From a virus: a stretch of 42,968 nt of DNA. The stretch spans positions 1 through 42,968 of IMG/VR virus record IMGVR_UViG_3300028388_004822; one strand, given 5' to 3'. Both the position numbers and the translations under genes were made by a program. Shown here one piece after another: positions 18,991 through 27,320 of the stretch. The notes below the pieces were generated by a model. It ran no database searches and was not told where the DNA came from. It saw only the letters and a list, made by a program, of their open reading frames with translations. Every line of letters begins with the position of its first letter. Position 1 is the first letter of the stretch.

Positions 18991-19663
18991 GAAAAAAATA
19001 TTCTGCGTCGGGATGCCTCGCACCGGGACCAGTTCGCTCGTCACAGCCGGCCGAATGTTGGGGCTGAAATCCGCGCATCTAAATCAACACTACGCCGGGA
19101 ATCGCTTCGGCCTGAGCTCGCAGAAACAGAACAGAATCACTGAGCAGGACGCTGCTCACATAGCACGATACGATCTCTTCGCCGATTTCCCGATTCCGTG
19201 CCTGGTCGGCTCGTTGCACCGGGCTTATCCGGATGCTTATTTCATCCACACGATTCGTAATCCCGATACCTGGTTGGCGAGCTTCCGACGCCTGGCGCCG
19301 ATGACACCGGTGAATCTATATCATGAGTATCACGCGTTCTGGCGTACTATCGCATTCGGTGATCACTACATGAGGAACAAGGCGCAGGAGCAGCATTTCA
19401 AACAGAGGTACATCGATAACAATATATCGATCAACAACTATTTCATCAGGCATCCCGAGGCTCGCTATTTACGATGGGCGCTGACCGACAGGCCGGAATG
19501 GCGAATACTGTGCGGCTTTCTCGGATTGCCCGAGCCGAATGTCCAATTTCCGAAAGTGCACGTGATCGATCGTCGTGGCGGCTGCGAAATGGTGTTCGCG
19601 GGCGAGTTCGGGCGCCGGCTTTATGATGGAATCCAGCGGGGAAGGCTGCAGCCATGGCCGTAA
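18968..19663 (+). CDS. Sulfotransferase family protein
   Basis: Protein of 231 aa that would transfer sulfate from PAPS to a hydroxyl or amine on an acceptor. The 5'-phosphosulfate loop is visible near the N terminus (GMPRTGTSSL, about residues 15-24) and the 3'-phosphate motif around FIHTIRNPDTWLASF (about residue 95-108). The length is near the short bacterial sulfotransferases. It lies within the tail block, ending 10 bp inside the fibre-like gene, so it is expressed with late genes. The acceptor is unknown: it may decorate a tail protein or a host surface glycan. ATG 18968 or 18974 may be used. Confidence 0.85.
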   Translation: MTMTIASEKKIFCVGMPRTGTSSLVTAGRMLGLKSAHLNQHYAGNRFGLSSQKQNRITEQDAAHIARYDLFADFPIPCLVGSLHRAYPDAYFIHTIRNPDTWLASFRRLAPMTPVNLYHEYHAFWRTIAFGDHYMRNKAQEQHFKQRYIDNNISINNYFIRHPEARYLRWALTDRPEWRILCGFLGLPEPNVQFPKVHVIDRRGGCEMVFAGEFGRRLYDGIQRGRLQPWP

Positions 19664-21057
19664 CGGCGTATCTGCTGCCGACGCAGTTTCAGGACGATCT
19701 GGCGAACGGCTACTTTTATTACTCCAGTACATCGTTCGATGACCGTGTGTCATATACGACGCCTAAGTATGATGCTCTGACATCCGTCGTGCTATACGGC
19801 TTTGGCCTGCAATCCGCGGTACCGAGTGGCGATACGATAGACGGCATCGAAGTCCGCTGTAATGGGCAAGAAAATCAGGCTCAGTCATTCGACGTGTACG
19901 CGGAAATCAGTCACGACGGCGGCACGACGTGGACCAGCCCGAAATATTTTTTCCAAAACGATACGTTCGGTTTCCCGGCTGTCGATAAAACAGTAGGCGG
20001 TGCAACGGACACGTGGGGCCGCACGTGGGCCTACAGCGAGCTGAGCGATACGAACTTCCGAATTCGATTTCGGATCAGCGACGAAATGACGGATCAGTAC
20101 GCCGTGACGATCTACTATGTCGATGTCCGGATCCATCACTCAACGGGATCGACGACGGTAGAGGCGGCACTGACTCTGGCCGGTGAGGCCGATATTGCGC
20201 AATCCAGCACTGCCACGATCGAGGCGGCATTATCGCTCGGCTGCTTCGGAGGCATTACTCCGGCAGCTGGCAAAATCATCGAGGCAACGCTGTCATTGGG
20301 CAGCGCCGCCGGGTACACGGATCAGCCGCAGGCGGACGCGCAAGCCGCTGCCTCGTTCGATGGCGTAGCAACAACGGTAGTCGCCGCGTTGGCAACGCTC
20401 GAAGCCAGTCTCACGCTACAGGGCGTCACAGGAGTGTCGTTACTGGGCTCGCTGATCAAAGATGGGACAATCACACTCAGCGGTATCACAGGTGCCACGT
20501 TCGCGGCGGCGGTCAATCAGAATATCATCGAGGCGGCGCTAACACTGGCCGGTACCGGGCAGATGAGCGCGAGTACAAATGCCGTGCTGAATGCCGCGCT
20601 GACAGTAGCAGCGAATACGACGATCAGTGCCAGTGCGCGGGCGAATCTATTGGCCGGATTGGGAATCTCGGCGCAGTCGTCGATCAGCGTTGTCTCCGGC
20701 AGCGATTTTGAGGGCTCGGCGTCATTCGCCGGGCAAGCGGGACTGTCATCCACATCAGAGATATCCATCGAGGGGCTTTTATCTCTCGCGGGACAGGCCA
20801 GCATCGAAACAGCGGCGGCCGCCGACGTCCAGGCGGCCGCCAATATTGCCGGCACCGCCGTACTGCAGGCAATAGTCACCGCTGTGCTGGAGGCCGGTGT
20901 CGACATAGGAGGATTGCAGAGCTTTATAGCCACTGCAGCCGTAGAGGGAGAATTCCCAACATCGCCGGGAAGCGTGTACAGGTACCTCGTTATTCGTCGC
21001 GAGGATCGGATGATAAAAATCGCGCTGGAAATCCGCGCGATGAATGTAAAAGGATAA
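19654..21057 (+). CDS. Repeat-built fibre-like protein
   Basis: Protein of 467 aa. The first 165 residues look like a jelly-roll domain (YLLPTQFQDDLANGYFYYSS, FRIRFRISDEMTDQYAVTIYYVDVRIHH). Residues about 170-430 hold roughly ten degenerate units of about 25-28 residues around the theme A-x-L-E-A-x-L-S-L-A-G-x-A-x-I, such as VEAALTLAGEADI, IEAALSLGCFGG, IEAALTLAGTGQM and IEGLLSLAGQASI. Such low-complexity repeats suggest an elongated trimeric shaft. The terminal 30 residues are basic. It is a candidate tail fibre or receptor-binding component by architecture and position. Confidence 0.6.
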   Translation: MAVTAYLLPTQFQDDLANGYFYYSSTSFDDRVSYTTPKYDALTSVVLYGFGLQSAVPSGDTIDGIEVRCNGQENQAQSFDVYAEISHDGGTTWTSPKYFFQNDTFGFPAVDKTVGGATDTWGRTWAYSELSDTNFRIRFRISDEMTDQYAVTIYYVDVRIHHSTGSTTVEAALTLAGEADIAQSSTATIEAALSLGCFGGITPAAGKIIEATLSLGSAAGYTDQPQADAQAAASFDGVATTVVAALATLEASLTLQGVTGVSLLGSLIKDGTITLSGITGATFAAAVNQNIIEAALTLAGTGQMSASTNAVLNAALTVAANTTISASARANLLAGLGISAQSSISVVSGSDFEGSASFAGQAGLSSTSEISIEGLLSLAGQASIETAAAADVQAAANIAGTAVLQAIVTAVLEAGVDIGGLQSFIATAAVEGEFPTSPGSVYRYLVIRREDRMIKIALEIRAMNVKG

Positions 21058-21062
21058 AAGTT

Positions 21063-21740
21063 ATGCAAGCTCAGCAAGCTCAGATTGCCGCGATCGGCAA
21101 AAACACGTATGGGATCGAGTGCTTTACACCTGATCGGGTGTGGCAGCTACTGAAAAACATTCCGCGCGATATCGGTCGGCTTGCCGCCAGGCGGCACGAT
21201 GGCAGGATTATCAGCGGGCGTATTGTTCATGCGCCAGCGCCGTTTTTTATGGCGATCGGCGGCGGATGCGTTCCAATAAACCAGCTGGAAAGCTGGTGTA
21301 AGCTTGTACCAAAATGGACAGACGCCGTTGAAAATCTTATTCCGAACGAGGGGCTCGATGAGATCCTCGATAAAGTCTATAAAGGATCGGGTTACACAGC
21401 CGCATATTATGTGCTGCTGACCGACGGTACGCCGACCGTTGCCGCGGGGGACACACTGGCCAGTCATGCGGGCTGGGTTGAGATTAGCGCGTATACGGGC
21501 AATCGGCCGGCGATCACGCTCGGGGCCGTCAGTGGGCAGAGCGTAGACAATTCCGCCAGTAAAGCGGCGTTCGCTATTAACACGAACGGCCAGACTATCG
21601 GCGGCACCGGGATTTGTACCGTGGCGACGGGGACTGCCGGCATTCTGGGTGGGGTCGGCGCCTTCGCCGGCGGCGATAAGTTAGTGGATGATGGCGACAC
21701 GCTGAATGTCACGATCACGCTGACACAAGCCAGCGCGTAA
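21063..21740 (+). CDS. Virion structural protein, phage fibre/capsid-associated type
   Basis: Protein of 225 aa. The C-terminal half has a well-spread phage structural pattern: YYVLLTDGTPTVAAGDTLASH, then VSGQSVDNSASKAAFAIN, and GGVGAFAGGDKLVDDGDTLN. The N-terminal part contains DRVWQLLKNIPRDIGRLAARRH, which looks separate. A ribosome site (AAGGATAAAAG) overlaps the previous stop. It is likely a small tail-tip or fibre-attachment protein. Confidence 0.65.
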   Translation: MQAQQAQIAAIGKNTYGIECFTPDRVWQLLKNIPRDIGRLAARRHDGRIISGRIVHAPAPFFMAIGGGCVPINQLESWCKLVPKWTDAVENLIPNEGLDEILDKVYKGSGYTAAYYVLLTDGTPTVAAGDTLASHAGWVEISAYTGNRPAITLGAVSGQSVDNSASKAAFAINTNGQTIGGTGICTVATGTAGILGGVGAFAGGDKLVDDGDTLNVTITLTQASA

Positions 21741-21741
21741 G

Positions 21742-22101
21742 ATGAGCGGCTACATGGAGGACGGCAACGGAGTGCCGATCCACGACGGTCGGGGGCCGGT
21801 CGCGTTTCGGGTGCAAAAAGATCCGGATGCGGTTAAGGACTATAGAATAGCCTGGGGTAACTGGCTGCGATCAGGTGAGACGATCGTAACGAGCAGCTGG
21901 GTATCGGACGGGGTATTCGTGGTGGATAGCACGGATAGCCTGGCGAGTGAGACGATCGGGTCGATCACGTACACAGCAATTGAGGTTGCTTGGTTGTCTG
22001 GTGGCACTCCGGATGCGGAGGGATTACTGACGAATCGGATTACAACGAACCAGGGTCGGACGGAGGAGCGTAGCTTTCGGTTGGTTTGTCGGGAGCAGTA
22101 A
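21742..22101 (+). CDS. Phage fibre-tail adaptor-like protein
   Basis: Protein of 119 aa, starting two bases after the previous stop. The motif KDPDAVKDYRIAWGNWL and the following GETIVTSSWV form the pattern of small Ig-like adaptor proteins that link fibres to tail or appear as conserved phage proteins. The C terminus (NRITTNQGRTEERSFRLVC) shows the characteristic end. It is the last plus-strand gene of the structural block before the minus-strand cassette. Confidence 0.65.
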   Translation: MSGYMEDGNGVPIHDGRGPVAFRVQKDPDAVKDYRIAWGNWLRSGETIVTSSWVSDGVFVVDSTDSLASETIGSITYTAIEVAWLSGGTPDAEGLLTNRITTNQGRTEERSFRLVCREQ

Positions 22102-22152
22102 AACTTCGGTGTTTTCCGATAACTTTCCCTCGATGCAGATTCGGATTTGCGC

Positions 22153-22623
22153 CTATCCGATACGATGGGTTTTCGCTTTCGGTGCGTGTCGCGCTATCCA
22201 ATCATACCACAGTCGCTCCGTTTCGCTTAATGGATACGAAAACGGAGCGCTGCAAAACACATCGCCGTCAATTAGTACCTCTCCGCACGGGGATATTTTG
22301 CAGGGGGTGTCATCGATGAGGTTGTTTTCATCGCCGGTCTGACCGGGGTCCTGCCAGCCGGGGAATCCGCGGAGCTCTCCCAGAGAGATGGGCATCGAAA
22401 AATCGATGCCGGCCAGTGTATCTGGCGCTATTTGCGTGATAGTCCAGTCAGTCGGCCATTCGTCCAGGCCGTGATAGAACATCACGTCGTGAGCAATTTC
22501 CGTCTGATCGCTTCCACACAGAACATCGTCGCCACCGGAGCTGCCGGTATCCAGCTCATAGAGACGATAACTCTCGGAGAGCGCTGCCCAAAGCTCAGGG
22601 ATTGTGTGTGATCTCAGGTTCAT
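22153..22623 (-). CDS. Accessory protein, function unknown
   Basis: Protein of 156 aa, last gene of the minus-strand cassette. It has a strong ribosome site (AAGGAAT) before ATG 22623. It is acidic and rich in Asp/Gly/Trp, with six Cys residues (CGS, CKISPCG, FCSAP segments), and it contains no domain I recognise. It ends 50 bp from the convergent end of the tail block, and the intervening bases hold no clear terminator. Confidence 0.6.
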   Translation of the reverse strand: MNLRSHTIPELWAALSESYRLYELDTGSSGGDDVLCGSDQTEIAHDVMFYHGLDEWPTDWTITQIAPDTLAGIDFSMPISLGELRGFPGWQDPGQTGDENNLIDDTPCKISPCGEVLIDGDVFCSAPFSYPLSETERLWYDWIARHAPKAKTHRIG

Positions 22624-22699
22624 ATGATATTCCTTATGTTGTGTTTAAGTGGAACATTGTCGAGCGGTGCGGATTTGGTCGGGGGACGGCATCTACTGC

Positions 22700-23416
22700 T
22701 TATCCCCTAACATGCTTCATCCAGTTTTTTAGCTGGTCGTCGCCCATCCACTCGATCAGCCGGAATAATTGCTGGGCGGCCGCCGGCGGGCGTTGTTCGC
22801 CTCTCTCCCATTTTCCGTACGTGTCGCGGTGAATCCCGCAACACGTAGCCATGCTTGCAACACTGAGTCCGAGGATGTTTCGGAGTGAAAAAATGTTGGC
22901 GGGAACGGAAAAATCTGTATATTCGCTGAAAAATTCTTTTCCCCACTGAAATGCGAATCCGTTGATACGATCCGTATCGCTATCTCCTATCATTAGTGCG
23001 TTAGCCGGATCGACATCAAAATCTTCGCACGCCTGCATAAGCATACCGCTGCCCGGCTTGCGCCAGTCCGGGCGCCAACTGGCTACCACATAGGGACTGT
23101 CATCGGCGTCGACGACAACGCTGTCGACATCGTCGCAAGACGGCCATTCATCGCGGCCGTGATGCAGTGCTACGTAGATTCGATCGATAGGTAAGACGGT
23201 CGCGATGGCACCCATCCGATCCAGAACATCAGCTAGATCTGGATACGTTTCATCGTCGGTGTGACGCCGATAGCCGACGCCACCCTGATTTGTCACGACG
23301 GCGATCGCCACGCCGTCGCTCTTGATCCGGGTTAGTTTTTGCGCTACGCCCGGGAGAATTTTTGTCGTCCACGATTCCGCGAGCGTGCCGTCAAGATCTG
23401 CTAATAAGAGCTTCAT
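22700..23416 (-). CDS. HAD-type phosphatase fused to a helix-turn-helix domain
   Basis: Protein of 238 aa with two parts. Residues 1-160 are a haloacid dehalogenase phosphatase of the HisB-N/GmhB type: DLDGT (residues 7-11, nucleophile D7 and acid D9), VTNQGG (41-46), WRKPGSG with K120 and GDSDTD (144-149) are all intact. After a linker, residues about 175-225 form an XRE/Cro-like helix-turn-helix with SLRNILGLSVASMA and GKWERGEQRPP. A phosphatase joined to a DNA-binding domain is unusual. The gene lies downstream of the promoter/operator at 24029-24057, which it may regulate. The substrate cannot be inferred. Confidence 0.8.
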   Translation of the reverse strand: MKLLLADLDGTLAESWTTKILPGVAQKLTRIKSDGVAIAVVTNQGGVGYRRHTDDETYPDLADVLDRMGAIATVLPIDRIYVALHHGRDEWPSCDDVDSVVVDADDSPYVVASWRPDWRKPGSGMLMQACEDFDVDPANALMIGDSDTDRINGFAFQWGKEFFSEYTDFSVPANIFSLRNILGLSVASMATCCGIHRDTYGKWERGEQRPPAAAQQLFRLIEWMGDDQLKNWMKHVRG

Positions 23417-23420
23417 TTTA

Positions 23421-23741
23421 TCACCAGTTCACTTGGTACCAAACTGAGCCATCACGGCTGATGTGATTCGCTGACCCATAATAGGTCAGCGTGGTGTTTG
23501 GATACTTGTGGCTATCTGGCGCGCAGATGTGGGCGCTGCTCTCATTTATGAGCCCTACTTTGGAAGGGTCGGACTCCAGTGATTGCCGCGCGGAATCAGG
23601 GTTAACTGGTCTTGATTCGAGCTGCTTCCTTGCTTTGATTACATCCTCGGATGAAACTACGGCCTTGTTATCGATAATGCGGCAAGATGTTTGTGTTGAT
23701 GTCCCTCGATACTGATTGCTGAAATGAATTTGAGCTTGCAT
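23421..23741 (-). CDS. Accessory protein, function unknown
   Basis: Protein of 106 aa starting after a good ribosome site (AAAGGA) and ending 4 bp before the HAD-HTH gene, so the two are probably co-transcribed. The sequence is polar, with a Ser/Gln-rich start (HFSNQYRGTSTQTSC), a region ESRPVNPDSARQSLESDPSK and a C-terminal Tyr/Trp-rich end. No domain is recognised and no membrane segment is seen. Confidence 0.55.
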   Translation of the reverse strand: MQAQIHFSNQYRGTSTQTSCRIIDNKAVVSSEDVIKARKQLESRPVNPDSARQSLESDPSKVGLINESSAHICAPDSHKYPNTTLTYYGSANHISRDGSVWYQVNW

Positions 23742-23800
23742 GACGTTTTCCTTTGATTCGGTTTCTTGAAAACCCGCAGGGGGATTCGTAACGATTTAAT

Positions 23801-23974
23801 TTATTGCTGTTCGCCGTCGGCGCCCACTTTCACGGCATCGTCAAGCTGATCGCTTTCAGGGTCTTCGATGTGGCGAATGACCCATTGGCCCGATTGGTCC
23901 TGACCAACAACTTGGTAAGTGTCATTTTCGTATGCCAGTTCTGCTGCTTTGGCGATCGCGTCTTGTCTGCTCAT
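23801..23974 (-). CDS. Small acidic accessory protein
   Basis: Protein of 57 aa, first gene after the strong promoter of this cassette. The ribosome site AAGGATATT precedes ATG 23974. It has an N-terminal helix (DAIAKAAELAYENDTYQV), a strand-rich middle (GQDQSGQWVIRHIED) and an acidic tail. Small proteins of this type are common in phages; function unknown. Confidence 0.65.
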   Translation of the reverse strand: MSRQDAIAKAAELAYENDTYQVVGQDQSGQWVIRHIEDPESDQLDDAVKVGADGEQQ

Positions 23975-24028
23975 AATAATATCCTTGTGTTGATTTCGGT
24001 TAAGAGCCAATCTCTTAACCTGAAACCT

Positions 24029-24057
24029 ATAATACGCCTGTTAGGCGTACTTGTCAA
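24029..24057 (-). promoter_or_regulatory. Strong promoter with operator dyad for the 23974-22153 cassette
   Basis: Read on the minus strand, TTGACA (24057-24052) and TATTAT (24034-24029) are 17 bases apart, near consensus. The spacer contains a perfect 7+7 inverted repeat, TACGCCT-AAC-AGGCGTA (24033-24049 on the plus strand), placed as an operator that would block RNA polymerase. Another 7+7 inverted repeat TTAAGAG/CTCTTAA lies at about 24000-24018 in the leader. The HAD-HTH protein encoded downstream is the obvious candidate ligand. Confidence 0.8.
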
Positions 24058-24176
24058 GACTTTTTTCCTACAATTGACTGCATTCGTCAACACTTATTTG
24101 CCCTTCTCCGTCTCGGCTTTCGAGCCGGCTTTCCACGCTCCTCCGCCGCGCATCTAATCAGGCGCATCAACGGGCG

Positions 24177-24629
24177 TCAAAAATCATAGTGCTCACGAAT
24201 GATTGTACCGTCCGGCCGTTCCTCCTCACGCGTATACGATTTCAGGCCGATCGCCAGCGTGATACGCCGGTCGGCTGTCTCAGCATGCTGTAATGTGCGG
24301 CCGTTGTCGCCAATCCGCTGGCCCGACGATCGGGCCGAAGAATATTCGGCCGCGGCTTGTAACTGCTCGCGCTGCTGCTGCTCGGCTCTCGCCAACTTAC
24401 GCGCCTGGCGCTCCTGAGCCAGCCGAGACACGCCGGATTGGAACACGCTCCACGCTTCTGACTCGATAACCGATCGGCCGGTATGCTCATCGCCGGCCGG
24501 CGATGGTAGCGGCGTGATGACGTCGCGGGCAAACTGTACCAGCCGACCGGCGAGCTTCGATACCGGCTTCGGTGTCGCTACGACGGGTAACCGGTCACGC
24601 TCGACATAGGGGACGATTTCTTTTTTCAT
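24177..24629 (-). CDS. Last gene of the ParA/FtsK operon, function unknown
   Basis: Protein of 150 aa. It begins MKKEIVPYVERDRLPVVATP, has a Gln/Arg/Ala-rich helical middle (about residues 70-105, coiled-coil-like) and a C-terminal segment ITLAIGLKSYTREEERPDG. It follows FtsK after 153 bases that contain the repeat cluster. The ribosome region ATGAAAAAAG is weak. It could be a partner of the translocase; I recognise no family. Confidence 0.55.
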   Translation of the reverse strand: MKKEIVPYVERDRLPVVATPKPVSKLAGRLVQFARDVITPLPSPAGDEHTGRSVIESEAWSVFQSGVSRLAQERQARKLARAEQQQREQLQAAAEYSSARSSGQRIGDNGRTLQHAETADRRITLAIGLKSYTREEERPDGTIIREHYDF

Positions 24630-24650
24630 AACGAGACTCCAGATCAGGTT

Positions 24651-24826
24651 TATCACCTTCTACGGGTGGCACAAAAGGCCGTAATTTTTTCCAAGTGATG
24701 AAGGTGTGAAGGTGATGAAGGGAGTTATACATACTGTTAAATCAATGGTTAAGGTGATGAAGGTTGGTTCATCAAAGGTTCATCACTCATCGAGGTTCAC
24801 GCCGGGTTCATCACCGGGTTCATCAC
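24651..24826. repeat. GTGATGAAGG / TTCATCAC repeat cluster
   Basis: Direct copies of GTGATGAAGG occur at 24695-24704, 24712-24721 and 24754-24763. In inverted orientation TTCATCA[A/C] occurs at 24768-24775, 24779-24786, 24807-24814 and 24819-24826; a further partial copy ATCACCTTC is near 24653. The last copies lie inside the FtsK gene 3' end (encoding its SDEPGDEPG tail). The compact clustering beside a translocase gene suggests a binding array, such as a loading or centromere-like site. Confidence 0.55.
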
Positions 24827-26513
24827 TTGGGTGAAGGTGGTTTCTAATTGCTTCCAGATGAATTTGAGCCGGCTTGCCCTTGGTCAGTGTGGCGAATCCC
24901 ATCGCGGCCAGTTCCGCGTGTTTTTTCTCCGCCTGGCGCTGGCTGATGCCTAACCGTCTCCGTGTGTCGGTCAGTCTGAGCGATGTGATGTTCTCATCGA
25001 TCAGCCACTGCAAGAACTCATCATCGGCATCGAGCCGGCCGGCCGATGCCGATGACTGGCCAAGCTCTGCCAGCTCCGGAACGTGATGGGTTCTGATGTT
25101 CAGCTGCTGAGCTTTGGCGGCGACGCGACCCACAAGCGTGTTTACCTGATCGGACGTAAACAGAGGCGCCTTGAACTCTGTCAGCTTGCCCTTGCTGGAA
25201 AACACACCCACTCCGGTAGGTAATCCGGCTGCGGCGTCAGTGCCGATGAATGCGCGTGAGCTGTTCTTATCCCCTGTGTCGAACGCGATCCGTGCCGGCA
25301 ATAGGCTTTTGAACTCCGGCGTGCTGATCTCCGGCGTAGGCCGCTGCATGGCAACGATCAGTGTAATACCCGCGCTACGGCCTTGCCTCAGTAGCTCAGA
25401 CGCCAGATGAAATACGTCGGACTGACCAGACTTGCTGCCGTTCGATCCGAGGTTTCCCCATTCCTCGAGGACTACGAAGAGATGACCTTTCACGGTGTAG
25501 ATGCCCTGATTCTGGCGCCGGCGCATTTCGTCGCAGCACCAGGCCAGCGCTTTTTCGGCCTCGTGTTTCTCGCAGATTACCGGGGCAACAAGATGCGGAG
25601 CGTTTTCGAAAATGAGAAGATCTTCGCGCTTCGGGTCAATCAACAGCAAACGCGCCTGGCGCGGGTCGGCATAGCCGACGATTTGCGCCAGCAGATAGCG
25701 CAGGAACGTTGATTTGCCGCTTCCGGTGGTGCCGGCCAGGCCTACGTGCGGAACGGTCGTGGTACCCATTTCAGTTTTCAGCGGGAAGCCGTTGTGGCTG
25801 GCTGCACCGAGAATGATTTCATGTTTTTTCAAATTCGGTTTTCCGAGCAAATCAGGGGTCAGATCCTTCTGTTTCTCATCGCGAACGATCAGGAACGCGG
25901 CGCGCTTCTCGGGTTTGATGTCCAGCGAGAAATCGCCGTGTTTAATCGCAAAGGCAATGGCTGGCTCGATGCCTTTGAGCTGGTCGCCGGCCTGGTCGTC
26001 GAGCAGTTTGATGCCGACGGTCTCACCGATCGGGGTGATGCGCGCACCTTGCACCTGGGCGGCGATCAGATTGTCTTCGATCAGCTTTGCCATGGCTTTG
26101 CACTTTGGTGACGGCAGACGCGCCAGGTCGTGTTTGTAAGGGGGATCCAGCGCGGGGGGGTCGTTCGGTATCTGGCGGCGGTCCGGCGCTGGCTGCGTGT
26201 CCGCCATGATGTATCGCTCCATTGTTTCCAGGCGCATAAACAACGCCATCAGATCGCGGCCTCGGACGTCGAGCGCATCGAGGGCGCTTACCACCGTGCC
26301 GGCCAGTAGGATCAGTAGCAGTAGCGGGGCGTCAGTCACTGCGTGCCAGAAAATCGGCGGCCAGACTGTGACGACGCCGGCGAACAATACCCACGCGCCG
26401 ATGACAAACGGCGTCATCGAGATGTTGACGCCTTCTTTGCTGGTTGTTGTTTCGTCGTTCCCGCTTGCCGACCGGCGCCGGTGCTGCGTTTTTGTTTTTG
26501 TTCGAATCTGCAT
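24783..26513 (-). CDS. FtsK/SpoIIIE-type DNA translocase
   Basis: Membrane-anchored DNA pump of 576 aa. Two hydrophobic segments (about 36-54 and 62-80) lie at the N terminus. The motor has Walker A GTTGSGKS at 261-268 and Walker B LFVVLEEW at 345-352, with IDPKRED and the RPTPEISTPEFKSLLPARIAFDTG region typical of FtsK. The last 100 residues form a winged-helix-like domain (LRLTDTRRRLGISQRQAEKKHAELAAMG), analogous to FtsK gamma, which reads DNA orientation. Host FtsK is longer (about 800-1300 aa with 4 TMs), so this is a compact element-type version. Start ATG 26513 is only one base after the upstream stop. Role (DNA segregation, transfer or packaging) is uncertain. Confidence 0.85.
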   Translation of the reverse strand: MQIRTKTKTQHRRRSASGNDETTTSKEGVNISMTPFVIGAWVLFAGVVTVWPPIFWHAVTDAPLLLLILLAGTVVSALDALDVRGRDLMALFMRLETMERYIMADTQPAPDRRQIPNDPPALDPPYKHDLARLPSPKCKAMAKLIEDNLIAAQVQGARITPIGETVGIKLLDDQAGDQLKGIEPAIAFAIKHGDFSLDIKPEKRAAFLIVRDEKQKDLTPDLLGKPNLKKHEIILGAASHNGFPLKTEMGTTTVPHVGLAGTTGSGKSTFLRYLLAQIVGYADPRQARLLLIDPKREDLLIFENAPHLVAPVICEKHEAEKALAWCCDEMRRRQNQGIYTVKGHLFVVLEEWGNLGSNGSKSGQSDVFHLASELLRQGRSAGITLIVAMQRPTPEISTPEFKSLLPARIAFDTGDKNSSRAFIGTDAAAGLPTGVGVFSSKGKLTEFKAPLFTSDQVNTLVGRVAAKAQQLNIRTHHVPELAELGQSSASAGRLDADDEFLQWLIDENITSLRLTDTRRRLGISQRQAEKKHAELAAMGFATLTKGKPAQIHLEAIRNHLHPSDEPGDEPGVNLDE

Positions 26514-26514
26514 A

Positions 26515-27042
26515 TTACCGGCTGACGACGCATGAAAAATAGCCACGGAGCTGGTCGTAGCAGGTGGTTGTCAGGCGCTGCGCGGCCGGCCAGGCGCGGG
26601 CCTGTTGCTGCGCGGCCTGCTGGTAACTTTTGAAATACCGCTGCAGGTCGTGAGCATAGGTTTCCCACTCGGTTGCGCGGTTGCGCAGTCGTTCGGCGAT
26701 CTGTTCTGTCCTGACGCGTTCCCGTTGGCACTGCGCAAGTTCGTTATGGGTCGGTCGCACATCCTGCCGGGCGGCCAATGATTCCCAACTGCGCGCCTTT
26801 TCCTTCCAGTAGGCGACGTCGTTAAGCAGGCGCGTAATATGATCGGCCTGTGCGGCGGCGCCGGCTGCCCGTTGAATAGAACGATCGGCAGCCTCGATCG
26901 AGGCGGCGGCGTTCGTATAGGCAGCCCTGGCCTCGGTCCCAGCGGGATGGGTCGCGCCGATAATCGTCAGCAGCGCAAACGGGATCAGTGTCAAACCGCA
27001 AGCCTGGGCGTTGCGAATAAACGATGGGCGATAGTGATTCAC
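26515..27042 (-). CDS. Membrane-anchored coiled-coil protein
   Basis: Protein of 175 aa starting with GTG (overlapping the upstream stop as GTGA) and stopping one base from the FtsK start. One hydrophobic helix lies near the N terminus (CGLTLIPFALLTIIG), followed by a long Ala/Arg/Gln/Glu-rich helical domain (about residues 45-160), probably coiled coil. Such anchored coiled coils often scaffold a membrane motor, so it may be an FtsK accessory. No enzymatic motif seen. Confidence 0.65.
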   Translation of the reverse strand: MNHYRPSFIRNAQACGLTLIPFALLTIIGATHPAGTEARAAYTNAAASIEAADRSIQRAAGAAAQADHITRLLNDVAYWKEKARSWESLAARQDVRPTHNELAQCQRERVRTEQIAERLRNRATEWETYAHDLQRYFKSYQQAAQQQARAWPAAQRLTTTCYDQLRGYFSCVVSR

Positions 27043-27320
27043 TCGATTTCTCCCTCGAATACGTCGGAGTCGTCCCACTCCCGCGGTGGTTCCCTCGCGG
27101 GCGGTGGGTCAGAAGGAGCGGGGGCGCCGTTCTCAGCGGCGGCTCTCATCGCGGCGGCATACGTGGCGCGCTCGATCAACGAAACAGCTACCAGCACGAT
27201 CCCCACAAAGGTTAATGCGGTGATCGGGTTCGGCGCTGGAATACCGAGATACGGCCCGTATACGGGGGCGTAACCGATCGCCGCCGTTGCCACGACAATG
27301 ATGAGCTGCCAGGGTGTCAC
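27039..27320 (-). CDS. Small two-helix membrane protein
   Basis: Protein of 93 aa from GTG 27320, which overlaps the upstream stop. Two hydrophobic segments (WQLIIVVATAAIGYAPVYG and PITALTFVGIVLVAVSLI) are followed by an acidic, Pro-rich cytoplasmic tail. It is fully coupled to its neighbours (GTGA overlaps on both sides), so it belongs to the FtsK module. Function unknown. Confidence 0.65.
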   Translation of the reverse strand: MTPWQLIIVVATAAIGYAPVYGPYLGIPAPNPITALTFVGIVLVAVSLIERATYAAAMRAAAENGAPAPSDPPPAREPPREWDDSDVFEGEIE

